The notes: generated from the letters alone by a model not told the origin. A DNA stretch of 64,000 bases from Clonostachys chloroleuca (GCA_037952775.1 JBANAY010000003.1:29574001-29638000); one strand, 5' to 3'. Counted from the first letter of the stretch, positions 1 through 12,946 are shown. Translations and numbers: made by a program.

Positions 1-41
1 GATTGGGGCGGACAAACTACCTGCTAGATCTCCCAAAATCA

Positions 42-1676
42 TTAAATAGCAAAGCGGAACCTGGGGCTGCGCTCGCCCATCGCCTCAATCTCCTCCTCCG
101 TCTTGCCCTCCATGAGGTGATCCTGCTTGCCTGCGTCACGCAGCTTGTTCTGGCGGTTGAAGTGCCAGGTGAGGATGATGTTGAGCAAAAGAGAGAAGAA
201 GAGCATGCCCATACTGGCGGCGTATCCGGGCCGGTAGGTGGGGCTGTACTTGGTCGCGAAGAGGAACGGCGAGGCGACTCCGGATGAGTTACCGATGGTC
301 AGGTGCATGCCGGTAGAGAAGGCACGCTTCCCATACCGAGGGTTGTTGGTGGGCACCCAGGCGAAGGAGATGCCCGCCGCGGCGAAGATGCCGACGGAAA
401 CGAAGAAGGTCCCTGCGTATGACACGCCGTTGCCGGCGTTGGCCAGGAGCATGGCGTAGCCGATCATGGATGAGACGATGCCGGCCATGATGAAGAAGCC
501 TCGGCATTGTGTCTTGTCACTGAAGTAGGCAAAGATGATGTAGACGATGGCCCCGACGGCGTAGACGGGGACGGTCATTGCCTGGACAACAGCGGCATCC
601 CACTGACCCATGTCCCTGATGATAGTGGGAAGGAACACGACGAAGGAGTAGAGCATGGTGAGCAGAGGGAAGAGGGCGAAGCAGAAGGCCCAGGTGGTCC
701 AGTCCTTGACACCATCCATCACGTCGGACTTGACGATATGACGGAAGTTGTGAGCCTTGCCAATCTGCGTCTCGTGGATGCGGCGCAGGGTCTCCTTGTC
801 CTCGTTGGTGAGAAACTTGGCCGTTTGGGGGCTGTTGGGGAGGACAAAGGGGATAACAATGCCGGTTACGATGGTGGGGGCACCATTGATGAGGATGATC
901 CATCTCCACGCGCGCCATCCCGAGGCATAATCCATGAAGCTGATGCCGTAGGCGACCAGGCCGCCAGCGACACCGGAGAGGGCGGCAGTCGAGTAGAAAC
1001 AGGCGATGCGGAGGGCCAGGCTCTTTCGTCCGTAGAACATCGAGAGATACAAAACGACACCAGGGAAGAATCCAGCCTCCATCAGGCCCAAAAGAAGACG
1101 GCAGGCGATGAGTGAACCAAGGTTGTTGACCCACGCGCTGAACGTGGCAATGACTCCCCATGCGAGGGTCAGACCGGCCAGGTAACGGGCTGGTTGCATC
1201 TTCTTGATAATCATATTTGAGGGGGCTTCGAACAGCTGGCATACAGTTAGTGAGGAGAAAAAATCAAGACGCCAAGAGATCATCTTACACAATAGGTGAC
1301 GAACAGAATCGAGACCGCAAGCTGGAACTCGTTGCCGCTGAGTCCCAGTTCCTCCTCCATGCCAAAGAGACGGGCATTTCCAATGTTCACTACGATGAAG
1401 AGGCAGTATCAGCTACAGTTCTAGGTATTTTTATCATGGGAGGGCATCAAGATACTTACCTCGATCCATCATGTTCATCAGATACACCCACATCACCATG
1501 GGGATGATGCGCCTGTCCATCTTTCGTAGGACTGAGCGCTCTGAGGCTGGGTCGAGGTAGTCATCGGCTCCAGGGGCCTGCTCCAGCCTCTCAGTCTTGA
1601 GTGACGAGGAGTCAGTCTCCTTCTGAGGCGTGGATATGCCGTCCCTGGGGACCTTCTTGTCATCGACGTCTGCCAT
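42..1676 (-). CDS. MFS transporter, allantoate permease (Dal5/anion:cation symporter) type
   Basis: Plasma-membrane proton-coupled permease for small organic anions or vitamin-like solutes; the substrate is not readable. Three exons, 1676-1460, 1389-1289 and 1235-42, give about 503 aa. The joins use GTAAG donors and restore frame. The N-terminal cytosolic part ends in the family pattern MDRRIIPMVMWVYLMNMMDRG. After it comes NIGNARLFGMEEELGLSG, then FEAPSNMIIKKM in TM2-3, all typical of Dal5/TNA1-like fungal ACS members. About 12 hydrophobic segments follow and the tail is charged. The start is the first Met of the in-frame MADVDDKK segment; an upstream in-frame Met is less likely. The gene is at the window edge but complete, because its stop lies at 44-42. 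Family is confident; substrate unknown. Confidence 0.9.
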
Positions 1677-4600
1677 GTTGCAGAAACGGGTATGTGGGAT
1701 AACAGTAATTAAGATCTTTGAACACAGCGTTGCAGTGATGGACAAGGAGTAGTATCCAAATATCAAGAAAAAAAAAGCTGAGGGGAAGCGACGCTTTATA
1801 TCGGATGGGACGTGGGACAGCGGAAAAAGTCTAAAGCAAATAAAGTGTGGCTAGAGCATTGTGCCAAGTGGGTGACTCGGGTACGAAAGCAAGGGGTAAT
1901 CTACGAGACTGGGGCAAGGTTTCCAGGGTGTTTATCCACAAAGTTCAACGATGCGGACACGAGTCCAAGATCTCTGGCCTGGATTGGGCCAATACGTTGA
2001 GAGAATGTGCAACCCCTCTCCATACGTTGTCCCAGAACTGAAGCGATGTACATGTGTCGGCTGAATCTGAAAGCTCCAATACAACCCTCCAAGGTTACTC
2101 GTGCCGTTTTGGCAAAGATTCGTGTCAATGACGCCCTCGCGGTGATCAAATCAGCCATATCCGTCACACATGTTGGGGTTACCGAGCATTGCCGCTCGTT
2201 CAAGGGTGTTCCAGGGGGGTTCTCTGTCCTTATTCTTACTAGTCTTCCATCTGTCCGTCTAGAAGAAGTCCAATACGCTTTCCTGACACACTATACCTTG
2301 CGCGTTAACCGGATGGGAGAAGAATGTGTTTCCCCGCGCATGCCAAGTCCTTGTTCCAAGAATTTTGGCCAGCGCCGAGCATGACCCAATATGGGGCCCC
2401 GCCTCGGAGGACGAATAATCATCTAGCTATTCAACTCTAAGATGCGTTAAAACAATGCGTAGTGAGATCTCAAGATGGCAGTGCAAGTGAGGACTCTATG
2501 AGGAAAGGGGGGATGGGGGATGGGGTTACCCCGTGGAGAGACGACTTGGCAAACCAGTGTTTCGAGTCGACTTATTCTCTCATCCATGTCGATCATCTGG
2601 CATCATGACCATATCCCATAATGGCGGACATGTTGGTGCTACATAATGCATATTCCAAAAAGATTCATCGTTGGAGAGCCGAATACGGTCGTGTGTGTCG
2701 ATGCGGGGGACATGTGTTCACTCTACTAACACCTCAGAAGACGGCGCTTCCTTGCGGCCTCCATGCGTCCTGAGTACCAGTGGCCGATCACTGCGGGTGG
2801 AAGAGGTCCTCTTTTCTCTTCTAGTTTAATAATGAGATTACCCAGGTCAAGGCTCTCGTCATAAAACGAGAGTGTTGTAAATTATGTCATAGAAATCCAT
2901 ACCACGATTCAGTTCAGGTCAGAAGCAGACATGGGCATTATTCAGGTGGGTGATAAGCTACCACACGGCCATCCCTATGCGGTAAGATGTGATGTGCTGT
3001 TCTTTTTGTTGCTCTGGTGAGGGGCTAAGAGGGAAGGTTGGAAAAGTCATGGGGGAAGTCAACTCCCCAAACTTTCCCCATTTCCCCCATACTGGGATTA
3101 GGATGGTGGAACAGGGGGCCTGGACGAGGCAGCGGTGAAAAGGATCCAAGAAAAGAGGGTGGGAACACGGCAGAGAGTGCAAGGGTGTCGGTGACAGTGG
3201 CGTTTGCCTGCCATCCCTCGTTCTCTCTCCGCTCTCCTAGCCAAAAGAGCCTTCGGATGCGAGTTGCGGCGACCGAATTTCCACGCTAACTATCAATTAT
3301 TATGCTTTTAATTAAGCTTATGGCATTCCCCTCGGCACTGGTACGCGCAGGAGGCTCAACCGAGCCAGCCTAAAGCAGGTAATGACAGGGCTCAGTTTGG
3401 GCTACACCAACGTCAGATTTGAGTTTCCAGTGTGCTTGCTTTGTTCACTCACTTCAGGGTTCACGCATAGAGTTGCAGACCTAAATTGCATGGTTGCGGC
3501 ACAATTCTTGACTGCTCCAAGCCCATCTCCCCCAGGATCTGTCGCAACCTGGGGATTCAACGGACCCTCGTGCCGACTGTCATCATGTAGCCCTCCTAAA
3601 TACGACGCTGGCCGGTGATTGGAGAGATGTTTCCGCGGAGGTGTGGCATGATGGAGCACACTGACCCCTCTCTCCACTCACGAGGCAACGGACAACATCA
3701 GGCAAGACCACAATCAAACAGTGCGGGGGGAGCGTGTGAACAATCCAGCGGTCTTGGCCCACCGGCGCCACGAGCGTAGCATTCCAAGTAGCAGAGCATC
3801 GTGCTGTAAGTGGAGAGATGGCCAAGAGCCAAGCAAATAGCAAGATTGCCTGGGATGGGCGCAGCAGATTTCGAGCTGGTCCCCCCTCCATCTTGATTTC
3901 TAGGCATGATCCCCCCTCCAGAAATTAGCAGACACCCTTTACATGGGATATTCAAATCCAGTAGGAAATGCGGGAGGCTCCACATATCCCCATGTTTTCA
4001 CCCTCAACAAGACATCTAGTATCATTGGCTCAACAAGCTTCCAGCTCGTGCCTCATCTTTTCTTTTTCGTCATCTGCACATCGGTCACAGTCCTTGTCTG
4101 GCCAAACCCCCGCGCGGTGGCTTTTCCCTTCGCCCGTCACATCTTGGCAGGAAAGATAGCTGGCTCTCCGGGCCACACCTACACGGCACATACATGTGCC
4201 TGGGCGCTGATAGATCTGTTTTCCAAGACACAGAGCTAGCGTGGCTGTGATGAACTGACAGTCCGCGGAGAGACGAACATGGACGGAGAACAACAAGGCT
4301 TTGGTGTTCAGGATGCTCAACTCCACGCCAAGAGTCCTAGTCCTGACCCTCTAGAGGGCTGTGTTCTGTCATTGTGATAGATAAGCGAAGCCAAACGCTG
4401 AACCAGGGAAACTTGGCCAGGTCCAATGAGGTAGGCCTACCATATCAGCCGAACCACTCAATCATCTGCCCCAACACCGAAGCGACGCGTGTAAGACTCC
4501 ATGTCCCGACTTCCAACTGGCCTCATTTCCATCATACGAGTTCGACATGGACAAAAGGCAAAGCGAATAGAGAAGAAACGTGCATCGACAATGGCAAATG

Positions 4601-5549
4601 AGGGCAGTTCTCTTCTCTTGCAACCCAAGCCTAACATGAAGATAATGCATACATATACCAAAGGCACCGCCCATCCCCTCTGCCAAGCCCAACCGTGGAG
4701 CCCTAAAGGCATCAGCTGAGCGCTAAATTACAGGGCACTGAACCATTATCAATCGTTGATAATGCCCTCCCCTCAATGGAGTTGAGCTGGTCTTGGCCTT
4801 GGGTCGTGCACTCACTATGACGCGTCGTATGTAATTAGCGGCCACCAAAGGCTACTAACGCCAGCGTTACTTTCCATCTAATCCTTTTTCTATCTTTTTT
4901 AGAGCAGGGGGACATGAATGAACGCGTGTTCGCCATTGACCAAAAGCTACCCATGGTAGCTGCCAAAAGTTAAGCTGACTAAGCTTGTGTTGGTCATGTG
5001 ACCGTCACCAGCCAATTACCTGTCGCATCACGTGACTTGGCGATCATTTCCCGTTCCCACTTCTCCAGGCTCCAGCCACCCACTTTTCCCCTCCACCATC
5101 ATCGTGCCATCCAAATCGCCATTCACGCCTCATCACGAAATTGTTTTTCTATCGCTTCCCGTCCGCAACACCCAGCTCTCCTACGAAGGCACTTTCCTCT
5201 AGGTCATCTCGCAACCAGGCCGCTGTAAAATTCCGTCGTCTACTTGAGGCGCGCGCGCTTCAAAAGACGCGGGGCCCTGTTCTTTGTGGAGATACTTGGA
5301 TGCGAAGGTCGTCACACGGGAAGTTGGATGAGCAGGCGACCTGGTGATTTCCTCTCTTGTAGTTTCCCCTCGCGTGCTTTCCACGATAGACGCTTTCCGG
5401 CAACCAGAGTCAAGGCTGCTCTCTCGACGCCAAAGCCTGGGCGGGCGGGTTCTTGTCGTTCTCTGAATGGCAAGGGTTTTACTTTTCGCAAGTGTTTTTG
5501 TGTTTCGTATTTCCTACTGACATAACAGCCTCCCCAGTGGCGAACGACG
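1677..5549. other. Long intergenic stretch
   Basis: About 3.9 kb without a supportable gene. Open frames here are short, overlap on both strands and show no family motif or splice logic. The left end is the promoter of the divergently placed MFS gene. The right end, from about 5000, is pyrimidine-rich and reads as the promoter and leader of the gene starting at 5550. A G-rich block lies at 2507-2525. Confidence 0.5.
2507..2525 (+). repeat. G-rich tract, possible G-quadruplex
   Basis: Runs of six, five and four G separated by AT. If the six-G run is split into two triplets, four G-tracts of three or more with very short loops are available. It lies in the intergenic stretch with no gene next to it. 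Confidence 0.35.
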
Positions 5550-7004
5550 ATGCCTCTAAACAAAGATCCCCCAGCGGCTCTAGATGACCAGCTCATCTCA
5601 GACGAAGCCACCACCCAAGAAAACTCTCCCCGTCGACCTTCCCCCCAGAAACCCCAAGTGTTTGACACGACCACGAACGATTTGAGCCGCGACCCAACGT
5701 CCCAGTCAAAAATCTCTCCCAATCCCGTCCATCAAGAATCCCTTCGTATACCGGGCCAGTCGGCGGTTGTCTCCTGGTTCAACCAGCAACGCCAAGAAGC
5801 CATCCTAAACCACGATGTCGCAAGCGCATTCATCCAGTATGACGTAAAACCGAAGAACACCGCTTTCATTCGACTGAGAGTCAAAGTCGGCCAGACTTCA
5901 CGGCGCACCGCCAAGCACGTCTATCTCTTCATACCCCCTGACCACATTCAATCACTCTCCCTTCATGACGAAACCGAGACGCCGCAGGCTGGATCCAAAA
6001 CAAAGGCTGCTATTCGCAGGGCAGTGGGCACGGCTGGTGTATCATGCTTGTCCTTTGAGATGCGGAAGCCTTGCTTGTTGGTCGGCCCCAAGGATCTAGA
6101 CCATAGCGCTCAAAGCAATGAAAATCAATCTTCCCATTTCGTGAACATGCTAGACACCGTAAAGCAACTGTCCTTGCAAAGAACCTTTGTGTTGTATCTC
6201 CCTCGCACCACTATTCCCAATGGCCCGCTGCTGTCCTTGTGCCAGGCGGTGTCGTCTCCTGGTCTTTTGGCCTCCGATCCGACCTTGAATGATATCAACG
6301 GTCTCTATGGAGGCCGAGGCGGCGAAATCATTAGGCAGAGATCGAACGATGCTGTCATTCCTCCAGCACATCGCTTTGAGCCCCAAGATGAACCTACGGA
6401 CGAAGGACTACCTCCCGCTTACGAAAACACCGGCCCTGGCCCTCCGCCCGTGTTCACTGCCCTGGATAAAGGTACGCAAATGTCAATGCAGCTTACTCTC
6501 AAGTACCTGAGTATTAACGCAATGTCAAGCTCAACCGCTGCAAGCAGGGAACAAGCGCCGACGAACAGCCAGCTCAGAAATACCAACACGTGCCACCTCC
6601 TCCAAATATCCGGCCGTCGCTATAGAGCAGCCATCATCTACCACCCTCGACATGATCATGGCTCGCATGGAGCAAGGCTTCGGCCAGATCAACACGCGTC
6701 TCACCGATATAGAACTCCGCATAGGCGGCATCGAGTCCCGCTTGACACAGCTGGAATCCCAGTCCTCGAGAACCCCCATGACGAAAAACTGGATGATTTA
6801 CGATACGATCTCGAGAAGCAGATTGGGGAATTGAGAGAGGAAGCCGAAGATTTACTTGAGAACAGGGTCGAGGAGGGCATTGCGGATGCAAAGAGAGAGC
6901 TGACGGATTATATTGAGGATCAGGTCGATGATGCAAAGGGGGATATCATGCGCAAATTGGCAGAATCTTCTGTACAATGTTCGATCAACTTTGATTTCAG
7001 ATGA
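5550..7004 (+). CDS. Hypothetical protein with C-terminal coiled coil, frame broken by one base
   Basis: No family recognised. Exon 1 (5550-6471) encodes about 307 aa. It has a Pro/Ser-rich start and a conserved-looking middle (IPGQSAVVSWFNQQRQ, FIRLRVKVGQTSRRTAKHVY). A 58-bp intron, 6472-6529 (GTACGC...CAAG), joins to a basic Ser/Thr stretch and then to helical heptads (MARMEQGFGQINTRLTDIEL). Near 6771-6775 the coiled coil continues in another frame (EKLDDLRYDLEKQIGELREE) to the stop at 7004. One extra C in the C5 run would join the two halves; as written the protein stops at 6834. The acidic C-terminal helix could mediate dimerisation (inference). Either a sequencing undercall or a recent frameshift. 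Confidence 0.6.
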   Translation: MPLNKDPPAALDDQLISDEATTQENSPRRPSPQKPQVFDTTTNDLSRDPTSQSKISPNPVHQESLRIPGQSAVVSWFNQQRQEAILNHDVASAFIQYDVKPKNTAFIRLRVKVGQTSRRTAKHVYLFIPPDHIQSLSLHDETETPQAGSKTKAAIRRAVGTAGVSCLSFEMRKPCLLVGPKDLDHSAQSNENQSSHFVNMLDTVKQLSLQRTFVLYLPRTTIPNGPLLSLCQAVSSPGLLASDPTLNDINGLYGGRGGEIIRQRSNDAVIPPAHRFEPQDEPTDEGLPPAYENTGPGPPPVFTALDKGTQMSMQLTLKYLSINAMSSSTAASREQAPTNSQLRNTNTCHLLQISGRRYRAAIIYHPRHDHGSHGARLRPDQHASHRYRTPHRRHRVPLDTAGIPVLENPHDEKLDDLRYDLEKQIGELREEAEDLLENRVEEGIADAKRELTDYIEDQVDDAKGDIMRKLAESSVQCSINFDFR

Positions 7005-7218
7005 ACCCTATCTAATAAGAATCAAAAGAACTTGTCAAACCAATGGTGACATACCGCTTCACCCACTCCCCATGACGATGCCCATATTCTCGATGCTTGC
7101 TCATTATGTTCTCCTTCAGCGGAAGGCAACAATCGCATAAGAATTGAAGTCCCACCAGAGAGCATCCCAAAAATGATCAACTCCTGCGGCGTGCAACCAC
7201 TTGAACCAGTACTTGGCC

Positions 7219-8182
7219 TCACTGGGTGTGAACACTCAAAGCTACATCCTGCAAGCCTTCGATCTCCTTGACCAGATTCTTCCCCCACTCCAGGACGTGC
7301 TGGGTGTCCTTCCCTAGCGGAAGCCTCAAGCCAATATCCCGCTCTGCAAACATACCAGTCCGATCAACTGCCTCGACAATACGAGCTGCCGTAAGCTGAG
7401 GGCTGGCTCCCTGCTGCTGAACCCGCTCATCATCTACCACGTACTGAAGAATCTTGTCCGCTAATGTGTCTTTATATGGCTCGCTTATAGGGACATTCAC
7501 TGCTGATCCCGTCGGCTCCACGAACTCGGTCCTCATAGTCCCAGGCTCGACAATCAATGTTCGGATGTTGAAGGGCTCAACCTCCGGGGCAAAGCCCTCA
7601 GTGAAACCTATTGCGAGATCAGCCCCAGTTCTCCGCTGTTCACACTCGAGCAAGTCATACTAACCTTCAAGAGCATGCTTCGTGGCGGAATACGCAGATA
7701 TCCCTGGAGGACTTATGATTCCGTCCACGCTGCTAACATTGACAATGGTGCCACCGCCCTGGCTCCGCATCAGCGGAACCACGGCGCGGCAAACTCGAAT
7801 AAGGCCGAAAACATTGACCTCAAAAACGTCTCGGATTGCCTCGATGCTGGTCAGGTTAGCTCTAGGTCCATCCACAACGAGGGGAAGCCAACCTGATATC
7901 CTCGGCAGTCCCACCAAGGCCGTATCCAGCATTGTTGATGACCACGTCTATTTTCCCGTGCCGGTCTTTGATAGTCGCTATGATGGACTCAATGTCTTTG
8001 GATTTCATGTCCATCTCGACCCACGTGCCGCCGAGGTTTTCAATATCAGTAGTCTGGGGAGTTGGCTTGGAACTGCGTCGGCCTGCCACGACAACGTGTC
8101 CTGCCTTCGCAGCTGCCTTGGCAAGTTCGAATCCCAAGCCGCGCGAGGCCCCCGTGATGAGCCAGACCTTGGGAGAAGGCAT
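7219..8182 (-). CDS. Short-chain dehydrogenase/reductase (classical SDR)
   Basis: NAD(P)-dependent oxidoreductase of about 286 aa, probably cytosolic; the substrate cannot be inferred. Three exons: 8182-7893, 7846-7665 and 7607-7219. The first intron has a weak GTTGGC donor but a good GCTAACC branch and restores the EDI-S-IEAIRDVFEVN join. The second (GTTAGT...AATAG) restores KHALEGFTEGF. The Rossmann motif TGASRGLG is near residue 9, NNAG near 86, the active-site Ser in NVSSVDG near 137 and the YSATK Tyr/Lys pair near 150. The sequence resembles the fungal SDRs annotated as retinol dehydrogenase/oxidoreductase-like, with PG and EFVEP after the active site. It ends 214 bp from the preceding gene, tail to tail. 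Confidence 0.92.
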
Positions 8183-8696
8183 TCTAATTTATTGGTTTGA
8201 GAGTATTGTTGGGAAGGGTAAGTATCTTGACAAAAAGATAGCTGAAAGAGGATAATGAAATATGTGATTTGAGCTATGGGTTTGATTGATGAAATTACTG
8301 AACCAGAGCGAGATTCCGGTCTCTTTATATACCCATTTCCTTGGAGTACAGATAGCCTTCGAAACGTAGATGGCATACTCTTCATATTGGTATATTCCAC
8401 TGATGCCTTTGATCAACCTAGCTATCACGAACTAGATTGGTGACTTTAGGCATTTGCCGAATCTGGAAATTGCATAACTTGTGGAACAGTTTGATACTGG
8501 CATCCATTAAGATTTTTGAGGATGACAAAATAATCCTTTCGTGGACTAGCGCTGACAGAGAACATCATGCAGTCGAGTACGAGGAGCATGTCCAGGAGAT
8601 AATCCCGCTACATCCGGTTACGTTCTTGAATCATATGAGCTGGCCCAATGTGAAATCTCAACTTCGTATGCAGATGGCCAAGATTCAGTACGCAAA

Positions 8697-10293
8697 ATGG
8701 ACAAGAGACGTGGTGAGCGAATATTGATCCCGAGAATCAATGGCAGGATCCTAACCCCAATAGATTACACAGCCCTCTCGTTTATCGTGACTACTCCCAC
8801 CCAGAAACAAACAAGATACCAAAACCGGCAGATAAAGAAGCATGCTGCTAAAGTATGTCCTCCGCGTCAGCGTTCACGAAAGCCCAGATCACGGGGACCG
8901 CCAAAACAAAACGAGCACACTCAAGCAATTCATAGGGTATTGGCCCCAGCAGAGCAGAAGAGAGTGATGCCGACATCCAACTATGCACCATCCTTAGGGC
9001 TAACAGTGGCCATTACCTCAGGGGAAAGCATGTCCCCCATCCCTGGTCCCCGCTCATTGCATAGCCTGGTTACATGTTTGTCTGGCCCCAGTTCGCCCTA
9101 ACTATAATGCCTGCCCTGGCTTATTCTTCTACAGTTTTCTTCTTGGTATCGCTAGAAATGTATCCTAAAGAACTCTCCATTGATCTTGATGACGGAAAGA
9201 ATGATGTGTACTGGATTGGCATAGCCTTTCACGATCAAGTATACCTGCATGCCATTCTTGCATTAACTGGAGTTTTCTTCGATACACACCAAGTGGAAAG
9301 TCATGCTCCCGAGCATTATAAACATTCGATCAAAGCACTTCAACTTCTCCAAGATCGGCTGTTCGTCATGAAAGAATCGGAATGCTTTTCAGACGCGACT
9401 ATCATGGCAATATTTGCCTTGGCCTCCGCAGCCGATATTGCAAATGACTTACCGACTGTTGAGCGTCATCTCCGTGGTCTGAAAAGAATCATCGATTTTC
9501 GAGGCGGGATGGGGAGCCTACGGACCAACACCCCTGATCTCCTCGGCAAGATCTGCAGGTTCGTCTAACTCATGACCCTCATATTTTCGATCAGACGCCA
9601 ATATTTGATGTTAGACTTGACCTCAGCCTGGCTGTGCAAACTTGGAGGCCACCCGTCTTTTTCAATGAATTGGCATCCTGGGATCCCTACCTCGTGATAT
9701 CCCGCGCCCCCCAAGACGCCAACGACGAGACGATATCCCGGTGGATCACTGACAACCTGGAACCGAGGCTGTGTACAATATGGGAGGACTTGAGACAGTT
9801 TCGCAGAATGAGCATCTTCGCCAACGAGGCAAACCACAAGATCCCAAAGGACACGTTCAGTGAGCTGATGGTCTCCCTCTTATATCGACTCGTCAATCTC
9901 TCCTACGACTTGGACTCGCCCAACGAAGTAGTACGGCTCGGCATGCTAGGATATGTAGCCTGCATCTTCCTTCAGTGGGGGAAAACGGCAGAGTTCCACC
10001 ACTTGCGGCGCATGCTAGGAGGAACTTTGAAAGCGATGTATCCTGGAATTAGTGACATCCCCAAGCCGGCAATATTGTGGCTGTTCCTCACGTGGCATCT
10101 TCTCCGTCCATCAGAGCAGGAGGTGAGGATGCTGGATGGGTTACTTGGATCTATGTCCTGCAATGACACCCCGTTGATTTGGTCTGATGTACAAGGTTTG
10201 CTTCGATCATCTGTATGGATTGGCCATATGCACGATACGGAAGGAGAAGCCGTGTATCGGCGTGCGATTCTGCGAATCTCATCAATAGAGTAA
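8697..10293 (+). CDS. Fungal transcription-factor-like protein without visible zinc finger
   Basis: Three exons, 8697-9075, 9135-9558 and 9615-10293, give about 493 aa. Intron 1 has GTTTGT, CTAACTATAATG and CTACAG. Intron 2 runs from GTTCGT to TGTTAG. The N-terminal part matches the motif common in these fungal proteins (FIVTTPTQKQTRYQNRQIKK then a basic RSRKPRSRG stretch). The middle has the helical layout of the Fungal_trans_2/DUF3468 regulatory region (DQVYLHAILALTGVFFD, PTVERHLRGLKRIIDFRGG, CRLDLSLAVQTWRPPVFF). No CX2CX6C cluster is visible, which is usual for this subgroup. The start is uncertain; 8697 is the first Met of the open frame. Probable nuclear regulator by family resemblance; target unknown. 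Confidence 0.7.
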
Positions 10294-10407
10294 AATTTTA
10301 CATAGGCTCCATCAAAATAGAACCCTCCATATATTACATATTAGGTGCTTCCTATACCATATCCATCTATTTTCTAAAATGCTCAAGTTCCATTACAACT
10401 CCCCGCG

Positions 10408-12946
10408 TTAAGCATATCGCTTCCCGGGCTCAAGACAATCAACATGGTAATTGGAAAAGGTACAGTGTCCCACACCGTCCTTCCCTTCCTCGGGCGGTAT
10501 GACGACCCCCCATTTCACAGGCTCGTAGATGGATGTTCCCTCCAGCACGTGGCACGAGGCCGAGATGGCCGCACTGCAGCTCCCAGCCAAAGGCATCCCT
10601 TCTCTGAGTCGAAGCCTGCCTATTACTACGGCGAGCATAAACACAATCGCAACCACAAACGCGGTCAGGAAGATTGCCATCGGGGAGTATGCTGCGGTGG
10701 TCGTGATGTCCGCGTCTTGTGTCGTCGTTGGATTCTGCTTTTGGTCGCTGGTCAGTCTCCACGTGCGCATTTCATAGATCTGCGCGATGAAGAAGCTCTG
10801 GGAAATGAGCCAGTGCATCAGCACCGAAAGCGCCATCATGGGAACGCTGTACCGGTAGGGCAGCTGGAGGAAGAAGGTGGATCGCTGCCCACCGGTAGGA
10901 AAGGAGACTCTGAGGGGGCGGTGAAGATTGTACCCGTAGTTGGACCACTCAGAAGCCGCAGACATGGCGGTGACGACGCCGTTGAGAATGAGGTAGAGGA
11001 ATGAGAGGAGAAGCTGCGGCATGTTTGTAATAAGCACCGTTGCGATCACTGCAGCCTCGCCGGTTCCGGGGACGCCCCAAGACTCTACCATCGTATGCGG
11101 TGTGAGAGCACCGACGCCTAGAGACCACAGGCTGTTGAAGTCTCCCTTCCCGTAGTTGGAGTTCAAAGTTGCGACTGCATATCCAAGCAGTCCGAGTATA
11201 ACAATTAATGCCGTGAGAGTCCTTCAAAGAGCGACCATGTTAGAAAAGCGATACGCAACAATAGATAGAACGGATAAGCAGTGAATGTCTTGCTTATATT
11301 TACTCACATCAGGGAGGCAACGATCCATCGCCGCCAGCTCACAGCAGCGGACCGTTTCATTGGCTGGGGTTGATACTCCTTCGCTGGTATCACTTCACCC
11401 TCATGGGAGTTGATGATCTCTCGCGCCGAAAGCATGCACATGCCTTTTGTGGTCGGCTCTGGCCGCTGTATGAAAGATGCAGCAGCATCGCCAACAGTCA
11501 CCAGTGGTTCCTGGTTGATGAGGTTGCTGGCCGCCATGATGGATATCACGATCACCTTGACGGCGTTGAAGGCGATGACAACGCCGATCAAACTGAGTGC
11601 AACCTGCAGATGGCACTTGGGGGCTATCTTTTCGCTGAGGCAATATTTGACCTTGGCTCCGCCTAGAGTCCATTCATTCGGTGATAGCTGGTCCTTCCAA
11701 GCCCCGTCACTACATAACTTGGAGATTTGTTGATAGTGTATTTGGTAGTCGTAGTAATATGTCTCTTGAGAGCACAGCCAACCGTACCAGTTTGTGAGCT
11801 TCGTCGTGGCCAAGAACCCGGTTGCGTAATTGTACTGGGCGTAGAGGGACGTTGCTTCCGCATTTAAGCAACGGTCAGAGTAATAGTTGTACAGAAAGTC
11901 GGTGAAGGTGCTGCAATTCCGAGGGTCCTCGACGACTACCACGACGGCTCCTCTGTCCTCCACCAAGGTCTTTGCATAGGCGTTGAGGCAGTCGTCATTG
12001 GGCAGCTTCTCGAATTGGTCGGTGTGCATGAGCCGATTCTGGATGCTCTCCGGGGTGTCGACTTGCCCAGGCGCGGTCTTGAACATTGTCTTATTCCAGG
12101 ATGCTCCGGTGGTAAAGGCTTCATTAGCAATATAGATGGGATAAAGATTGTTGACAGTGGAGACGAAAAATATAGAGTTATACCTGTGACAATGGTCAAC
12201 GTGATGCCCTTCCAGCAAGCAATGTATTCAGCCACTCACACAAGATGAAGAGGAATCGATGTGAGACCTAAACAGAACCAGAAGAATAGCCGCTTCTTCT
12301 GGATGAAGCGAAGGTTCCGGACACTGGGCACGCCAATGTCGAGATAGATGCCCCGTGCGTGAGCCTTGTCGACATCACGACGAGTAGGAGCACTGATGGT
12401 TTGCATGCAGTAGTTGCTCGCGCCCAGGAGCAGCGTGCTGACGACGTTGATGACCAGATGGACAACGATCCCAAGCTTCTTGATATACGTGCAGTCGCCT
12501 GACTTGGCAGGTGCAATGTTGCCCGTATACCCATTGCGGCGAAGCTGTGCACCAAAGGCAGCAAGCAGCGACGAGTTGCCGAGGAGAATGATGAGCGTCA
12601 GGCCAGCAGCGATTGTGGTCCCCAATTTCCACCCCGTCGGTTTGCGTTCCGAGCATGATCTGTTGGCTTTCCTTGACGGTTGTTTGCCGAACCTGAACCA
12701 GCCCCGAGACTCATTATTAGTGCCAGAATTGAATCCTGAGGAATACGCCTCCGGGTTGTCAAATGAAAATGGCGAGCCTTGGATCAATGGCGAGAGCGGG
12801 CTGTAGCTGATCTCGGCCTCGGTTTTCGAGAACGAGCCTGGACGCGTCCCGAGATCGCCGTCGAACGTGTCCAAGGAAATGCTGGACCCGGGCACAGGCT
12901 TCCTGCTCCTACCACCAAGGCCCAGATTCTGATACAGGGCCGGCAT
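10408..12946 (-). CDS. DUF6536-type multi-spanning membrane protein
   Basis: Exons 12946-12240, 12183-11308 and 11221-10408 give about 798 aa. Both introns start GTGAGT, and the joins (PLHLV-YNSIFF, ASLM-TLTALIV) are clean. The N-terminus is a Ser/Pro-rich cytosolic tail of about 105 aa. The hallmark segment KPTGWKLGTTIAAGLTLIIL follows, then CTYIKKLGIVVHLVINVVST, QTISAPTRRDVDKAHARG and WFCLGLTSIPLHLVYNSIFF. A Cys-rich extracellular loop follows, then more TM segments and a C-terminal TM bundle (LPYRYSVPMMALSVLMHWL). This layout is typical of a large fungal family of unknown function. It is convergent with the regulator at 8697-10293, with only 114 bp between stops. Family placement is from memory of these motifs; no activity is known. 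Confidence 0.85.

Noticed and set aside
507..1115. 202-codon plus-strand frame
   Set aside because: Antisense to the third exon of the MFS transporter; acidic low-complexity translation with no motif.
3038..3170. G/C-run mirror pattern (GGGGGAAG...CCCC)
   Set aside because: Pairing is imperfect and broken by long unpaired parts; no supportable hairpin or element.
10444..11004. 186-codon plus-strand frame
   Set aside because: Antisense of the DUF6536 gene; the minus strand has coherent membrane segments and splice sites.
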